DNA of 64,000 bases from Lingula anatina (Eukaryota > Brachiopoda > Lingulata > Lingulida > Lingulidae): positions 141,000 to 204,999 of the forward strand of contig NW_019774181.1 in assembly GCF_001039355.2 (NCBI RefSeq). Direction: 5' to 3'. Made by a program: the position numbers and the translations under genes. Positions within the stretch are counted from its first letter, which is position 1; each line of letters starts with the position of its first letter. Positions 58,201 to 64,000 of this stretch are shown here, in pieces. Below the pieces are notes generated by a model. The model made no database searches. It was not told the origin of the DNA and was given only the letters and a program-made list of their open reading frames with translations.

Positions 58201-61152
58201 GAAACGACTGGCAAGATCGCGATTGCACTGAAACGAGGAGATTTGTCTGCAGGGCGTCACAGATAGGTAATTACTGTTGGGACTGTGGCTGTCGCACTGC
58301 TTTTTATATAAAATTTGTTGTGCTTTACAGGTATTACTATGTTATTACTTATAACATTATATGTAGTGAACTTAAAGCTTAAGTGTCCGTATTTAATTGT
58401 TATTTGTTATGTACAAAGTAAAAAACACGAGATCGAATATGTGTACGTGATTCATTGAAATTTTAAATTGTTTTTTCTGGAACGGTAATTTTTTGCAATT
58501 TATTTACTCAGTTTTTTTCATTTCTATTCAATTCAAAAACATAATTTGCTGTAGTTTTAAACATACTCATGAAATATAAATATTTGATAGCAACTGCGGG
58601 CCCACCAGGGACAGGCGGACCACCAGGAACCAGTGGACCCCCAGGAACCAATGGACCTCCAGGAACGGGTGGTCCATCTGGCACTGCAGGCCCACCAGGA
58701 ACAGGAGGACCTCCTGGCACAGCGGGTCCTCCGGGAACAAGTGGTCCAAGGGGAACAGGCGGTCCTCCTGCAACCAGTGGTCCTCCTGGAACGGGTGGCC
58801 CTCCAGCTACAGGTGGACCCCCTGGAACCATGGGACCACCCGGAAGTAGTGGGCCACCGGGGACTGGAGCACCACCAGGGACCAGCGGGCCACCAGGGAC
58901 AGGGGGTCCGCCAGGTTCAAACGGACCCCCCGGAACAGAAGGACCTTCAGGGACAGGGGGTCCCCCAGGATCGGGTGGTCCTCCCGGAACCGAAGGACCC
59001 TCTAGTACCGGAGGGCCTCCTGGCTCGCAAGGACCACCAGGAACGGGAGGACCCCCAGGGACAGCAGGGACATCTGGGTCAGGGGGTCCTCCAGGTACAT
59101 CAGGACCTGTTGGCCGTGATGGACCCCCAGGCACTAGTGGTCCTGACGGTGAACCAGGGCCAACAGGAACTGGTGGGCCACCCGGACTGAAGGGTGTTAC
59201 TGGGACTGCCGGACCACAAGGAACTGGAGGCCCACCTGGAACCCGCGGACCTTATGGCACAGGCGGTCCACCTGGGAGACGTGGCCCTCCAGGAACAAGT
59301 GGACCACAAGGCACCGGTGGGCCGCCAGGAACAGTTGGTCCCCAAGGAGCAGCAGGACCTCAAGGGACAGGTGGACCCCCAGGACTAAGTGGACCTGTAG
59401 GGGTGGTTGGTGCCGCTGGAACAGCTGGTCCACCAGGGTTAATAGGGCCTCCTGGACCAACCGGGACGGGAGGACCACCAGGAACAGCCGGACCGAAAGG
59501 TAAGAGGGAATGTTTGCTTTTTATAGAGTAATATGCATGCATAGGAAGAAATGGTTCACATGGGGAGATTATCACATTTGAGAGCTCCCATTGACTGAAA
59601 CACAGCCGCTATCTATGCATACGGATTAGTATGCTGTTTTGTTACTAGCTGACATAAGATCATTGGTTCATATAATAGTGGCTGAATTTACAGAAGGAAA
59701 CATTCATTATCACCTGCTTTAAGCGTACAGGGTAGTTTTATGTTTGTACCCTTGATAAAATGATGGAATTATTCGAAAATTAAAATTTTAATTATTGTTT
59801 GATGTTAAAACTGTTTAAAAATCAATGATATAGCATTCCATAGCAATGACCAATAAGCAATATTCATTTTAAATCAGCTTGTACCGAAAGAATGTACATT
59901 TTGATATATATAAAGACCCTAAATTGTAATCGATTTATGATTATTTTACCAAACACGTTATCAATAATTCGGATCCGATAATATTCCCTTTCAGAGGTTG
60001 ACTGAACCTCTTTAACACAGTGTCTTTATGGAGTTATGATTCCAAGCTTTATTTTATAGGACTTGCAGGAAACCAAGGGCCACCAGGTGACTCAATACAA
60101 GGCATGAAGGGGATGAAGGGCATGGCGGGGGCTCCAGGTCAGCAAGGACTTCCAGGGTCTGTTGGACGTCCGGGGGAGAAGGGAATGCAGGGAGCTAAAG
60201 GCCTTCCGTTCTTTGGAATGAAAGGAGAAAAAGGAATGTCTGACAGATTCATCATTCTTCTGCCTCGAAGGACAATTCTTCCGACTACAAGACTGGTTAC
60301 TCAGACTCCTCCTCAAACTACAGGGGTGTTCACAAGAAAGTTTCTTCCAACTACCAGATTTTTTAAGAGCCCATTACCTCCAACTCCACCTCAAAGTACA
60401 GGAGTGTTCACAAGAACGTTTTCTCCAACTACCAGACTTTTCAGGAGCCCATTACCTTCAACTTCAGCTCAAACTACAGGAGTGTTCACAAGAAAGTTTT
60501 TTCCAACTACCAGATTTTTTAGGAGCCCATTGCCTTCAACTTCTCCACACCTCAGGAGTTTTACTACTCGCTTTACAACATTCAATCCATTTATGACAGC
60601 TGGTTCCTTCATGTTCCTAAAAGGTAAGTGCATCTTCCAATGTGCTCAGCTTCAGTTCTTGTTTTCATTTCCCTTAGAATTTTTTTCTCAGATAAAGATA
60701 AATATTTCGTCCAAACAGATAAAATCATTTATGCTTAAAGACCTTGTCGCCCCTTGAAATCAAGAAACCCTTCACCCTTATGATCATTTTAGCTCATCCA
60801 TGTGAGAACCATGGTTTGGTTTAGATACTTGATAGTAAAGCAAATAAGCTAAAAAATCTTCCTATGCTCTTGTATGCCATTCGAATGCATTGTAGAATAA
60901 CCGTTAAAGCACTTTTATTGTTCAATTTAAGGCGACAACCCGTATTGGACCCCAAGTCTTGACAACGCTGAAAAAGAATCCGACCTGCAAAAGTTGAAGG
61001 ACGCTATGGTCTATGAAATCATACTTGGAGTTGTCATAGGAACTGTTTTGGTGGGAAACATCGCCCTCTATGTGGCATACTTCAAACAAGTGGCGTATGA
61101 AAAAGGTGAAATCGAAAGAATCAAAAGGAAATTGGAAGGGATGTTGCCTTAG
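55253..61152 (+). CDS. Membrane collagen with N-terminal C-type lectin domain, copy D
   Basis: The paralogue of gene C in duplication unit 2, predicted at 714 aa. Exons 55253-55263, 55472-55524, 55817-55982, 58046-58266, 58591-59499, 60060-60623 and 60932-61152 join in frame. The signal peptide (MDWR start) is the same as in C. The lectin domain has EPD (113-115) but W-Q-D (132-134) where C has W-E-D, plus other changes around the binding loop. Then come collagen block 1 (about 100 triplets), collagen block 2, three 26-residue stalk repeats, a transmembrane helix (671-692) and a tail like that of C. Intron 3 is 2.06 kb, against 0.94 kb in C, and contains an inverted segment. The frame is intact, so the gene is probably functional. 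Confidence 0.88.
55555..55632 (+). pseudogene. Duplicated, dead signal-peptide exon in gene D
   Basis: A degenerate second copy of exon 2. Its acceptor has changed to TTTTCTACGG and its donor to ATAAGA. It is homologous to the relic in gene C. Confidence 0.7.
56369..57521. repeat. Inverted repeat pair enclosing an inverted segment, gene D intron 3
   Basis: Arms 56369-56480 and 57412-57521 are reverse complements (for example AACTGAGGGTCCGTGTAACA). Between them, about 57055-57290 is the reverse complement of intron 3 DNA in gene C (about 37850-38117). Confidence 0.75.
60320..60553 (+). repeat. 78-bp coding repeat in the stalk, gene D
   Basis: Three units start at 60320, 60398 and 60476, matching those of gene C one to one. 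The repeats therefore arose before the C/D duplication. Confidence 0.85.
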
Positions 61153-63034
61153 GCTGACATTTTATTCATTTTAGAAGTTCGATAGTATATGATTACCAAA
61201 GTTTTCATATCTTAAGCCTGATAGGTGAAAGGTGCATGTAAACGACGCTATGTCACTGGTTCAAGACAATTACATACCGGTGTGACAGAATTGGTAGTTA
61301 GCTAGGAACCGTAGTCCGTTCCCCATTACTTTATAATGTGAAATTCTGCCCACACACTTACCCCTATACTTCAGCTAACCTAACATGTACTAATCATAGG
61401 GGACCCTGGATTTCCATTCCTAGGACTACCATTCCTTTCACACCGGTACGAAGAGTTAAGGTACTGACGACGAAAATTGATTATGGATACATATTTATTA
61501 AATCCAAACACTATAGGCAAAATACACAAAAAGTATCTTTCTCTAGGAGTTGCCAAAGGCCGCATGGTCACAAAGTTTTATTTGTCCACCCGAAATGTGC
61601 CAAGTTGTGTTGTATCTTACCAACAATAAAAAAATGGAATTTTTTTTTTAAAAAAGTCATGATATTCCAACGTGTATATCTTTTATATCTTTTATATTCG
61701 CGGTTGTTTCACAGGACTTTAATTCGTCTCTGTGTCACGGGGTTACGTACGTCGGTACCACTTAAATGGCCAAGGTTCATTAATGTTACTGGGAACTCAT
61801 TTAACCAGGGATCAGTTTCTGTTTGGTAGCACAGTAGCTTTTATCATATAAATAGTCATTATATATAAGCAGCCATGTTGTTTAAACGACACCTTTAGTA
61901 GTAATAGTAGTAGTAGTAGTAGTAGTAGTAGTACCTGGAGTTTCTTTTATAGAAGGCACGTTGTTTTATATTATAATTTTCTCAAAGTATGAGATTATGA
62001 ATAAACAGTGAGAGGACAAGTGAGAGGCAGAAGACAAACAAATATGCTGAAGGGAGCACTTTGTGAGATAAAAAGGGGCAATTTAATATAAAGTGCAGAT
62101 TTTCTTTCGTAAATCAGCATCTTCGCGTACTCCCCTGACTTCAATTCTAACCGCTGGTGAGCTTTATATATGATGTGAATTTTCACAAATACTATATGTA
62201 GAACCTGAAACCAAGCTGTTTTTAATCTCGAAGCAGAGATCCCCTAACTGACGAAATGATCATTTATAAAGATACCGATAGATATTGAATGAGCTACGGT
62301 GTTTAATTGCATTCAGCGAGAGTCCCTATGGTGTTGGGGCGATCTACGAAGGACAATTATTTCATTGGTATTACAGAATGAAACTTATTTAGACAGCGAA
62401 AAAACCCAATATCTCTTCTTCGCCTAAATAAACTTTTAAAAACTGAGGGTGTTGTTTTCGAAATGTTACGGAATACTTTCAAAGATACTTTACATTTTTT
62501 TTTATTCACAACGTGCACAAATGTACGGAAATTACTACATGTAACTGCAATACTATCGATAACAAACGTTAAAGAAACGTATTTTGACTTCAAAATAGAT
62601 ACCAAATATACATAATTTTGAAGGATATTTTCAAACGGAAAGAAAGAAGGAAAACATAAATTGTCTATGGCTTATTTCTGTGACTGAACGAAGACTTTTT
62701 ACAAAAAAAAGTTGCTAAGGGAATGGAGGCTTGATAAAATCAAACTCCTCTGGCATTTTTCGTTCTTGGCAAACGTAATGGCAACACTTAACCAGCTGTG
62801 AAGGTAATGGAATGTTATCTCTAGCTACTTGTATGCCGTGGAAATAACGTAATAACGATGTTTCAGACAATATAAACAAAATATTTTGCGGTGTGATACA
62901 TAATAAATGACATTATTGTCGAGAGACCACGTTGTTGCATTTAAACGCATCTCTCACACTGTTGAAAAGTTAGGCGGAGGCCACGTGAACCAGTGAAATT
63001 TGAAGTAGGACATAGTTATCCAAAACCGACTCAT
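61153..63034. other. Downstream region of gene D
   Basis: Collinear with 41953-43872. It holds a (TAG)n microsatellite at about 61896-61934. No gene seen. Confidence 0.45.
62000..62005 (+). promoter_or_regulatory. Possible poly(A) signal of gene D
   Basis: AATAAA about 850 nt past the stop, in the same conserved block as the site at 42829. Confidence 0.3.
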
Positions 63035-63096
63035 GGGAACGGGTGGTCCACCTGACTGAAGGAAACAGCTGAAACCGTTGTACCACAGGGAAATGG
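63035..63096 (+). pseudogene. Relic of a lectin-gene collagen exon (unit 2)
   Basis: The counterpart of 43873-43934: the same collagen-exon-like bases with the same early stop. Confidence 0.48.
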
Positions 63097-63146
63097 AGAC
63101 ATTTATTGCATTACACTTGACTTATAAAAGTCACGCATAAAGATAC

Positions 63147-63690
63147 GTGCTTTAATGAATGTGATATCGTGTATTTTGGTACTAGATTTCCATCTGTAAT
63201 AATATCTGATCAAGGCAGAGAATTCTACAATAGGTTACATGGAAGAAATCAGCAGTAAAACCAAGAGTGAGAGGAGAGCGACAAGGCCTTATCACCCACG
63301 GTCTAATAGACAAACTGGTGCGTAAACTTTCAGAAAACAGTTCATATTGCTTCTGGCCAATATGCAAAACTAGGTAACCATTGTAATTTGTACACCTCTC
63401 CTGATTCACAACTTGGCTTTAACTTGATGCTGCTTTCGGATATCACTGACAATTAGACAGGGTGGTATGAATGATTGATAGCAAAATTTCTGTGCACTGA
63501 AATATGAATTGTTCTTTTACTGTAACCATCTGATTACCATATTAGCCGAAATACCGCCACATAAATTGGTACACTGAATGGACAGTTCAATTTAATATAA
63601 CAGAAATGTTTAACCAAACTATCCAGTATATGATTGCTAAATCTAGTTCGGACCCACAAGAGTGGACCCAGGTCCTTCATGTAGCAAGAT
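63147..63690 (+). pseudogene. Integrase-like relic (unit 2)
   Basis: The same broken integrase pieces as in unit 1 (IISDQGREFYN near 63185-63230, TRPYHPRSN near 63280-63310, then MFNQTIQYMIAK near 63605-63640), without the LINE insertion. Non-functional. Confidence 0.6.
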
Positions 63691-63816
63691 GAATATTTTT
63701 TTACTACACTTCCCAGCAAGAAATCACCTCACACTATTTTTTTTTTTTTTTTTTTTTTGCATGTAAGTAAACGAGTAAGCAGACACCGTTTTATAGAAAC
63801 AACACGTATACTGGTT

Positions 63817-63853
<37 letters not shown>

Positions 63854-64000
63854 TGTTTACATGTACATGTGTAAATGTTTTTTTTTTTTTTTTTTGAATG
63901 AATGAATGAATGAATGAAGCGACACTCATCACTCTAAGCGTTAAAAGAGCTAGAGCTCATTGGTAGCATTTCGGCTTTCCAAACCACACGGAAAACGAAT

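Larger units (their letters stand above)
45907..64000. repeat. Large segmental duplication, unit 2 (runs past the window)
   Basis: The direct repeat of 28390-45906, carrying gene D. It is at least 18.1 kb and is still matching unit 1 at the window end (63957 onward matches about 44893). Confidence 0.85.

Overview
This window is animal nuclear DNA. Genes are split into many short exons with GT-AG introns. The non-coding DNA is AT-rich and full of microsatellites, MITE-like elements and segmental duplications, and there are three nuclear-type tRNA genes. The protein families (a trefoil-bearing GH31 alpha-glucosidase, and C-type lectin domains joined to collagen) together with the very repetitive intergenic DNA suggest a marine invertebrate deuterostome. 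A lancelet (amphioxus) is my first guess, but the species is inferred, not proven. Two single N bases (23397 and 35274) show that this is a draft assembly.

Layout. (1) 0.9-13.6 kb, minus strand: one complete 25-exon gene for a secreted or lysosomal acid alpha-glucosidase / maltase-glucoamylase-like enzyme of 1063 aa, with four N-terminal trefoil domains. Every exon joins in frame. (2) 15.3-17.0 kb: tRNA-Leu(TAA), two tRNA-Arg(TCG), a tRNA T-arm fragment and a degraded Tc1/mariner-like transposase fragment. (3) 17.5-28.4 kb, minus strand: two head-to-tail copies (A and B) of a seven-exon gene for a membrane protein. Its order is signal peptide, C-type lectin domain, long collagen block, short collagen block, stalk, C-terminal transmembrane helix and short tail. 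Copy A is complete (712 aa). Copy B stops at an N inside exon 6 and has no transmembrane exon. (4) 28.4-64 kb: a direct duplication of a unit of about 17.5-18 kb (28390-45906 and 45907 to the window end). Each unit carries a plus-strand paralogue of the same lectin-collagen gene (C, 713 aa; D, 714 aa), with the same exon lengths and intron phases. A/B and C/D point away from each other across about 10 kb.

The four lectin-collagen genes form one family. Their topology is the reverse of well-known membrane collagens and membrane collectins, which have an N-terminal transmembrane helix and a distal C-terminal head. Here the lectin head is N-terminal and the anchor is C-terminal. The A/B pair and the C/D pair differ in the lectin sugar-binding loop (QPN versus EPD), and only C/D have a 26-residue stalk repeat. 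The natural reading is a cluster of diversifying cell-surface recognition receptors, perhaps in gut or immunity. That function is inference.

The duplicated DNA also records a series of events that can be ordered by comparing units: a 271-bp hAT-like MITE with its empty site in the sister unit, a 708-bp TIR element carrying a RecQ-like helicase fragment, a LINE 3' end inserted in an integrase relic, an inversion inside intron 3 of gene D, and a duplicated signal-peptide exon that is dead in both units.
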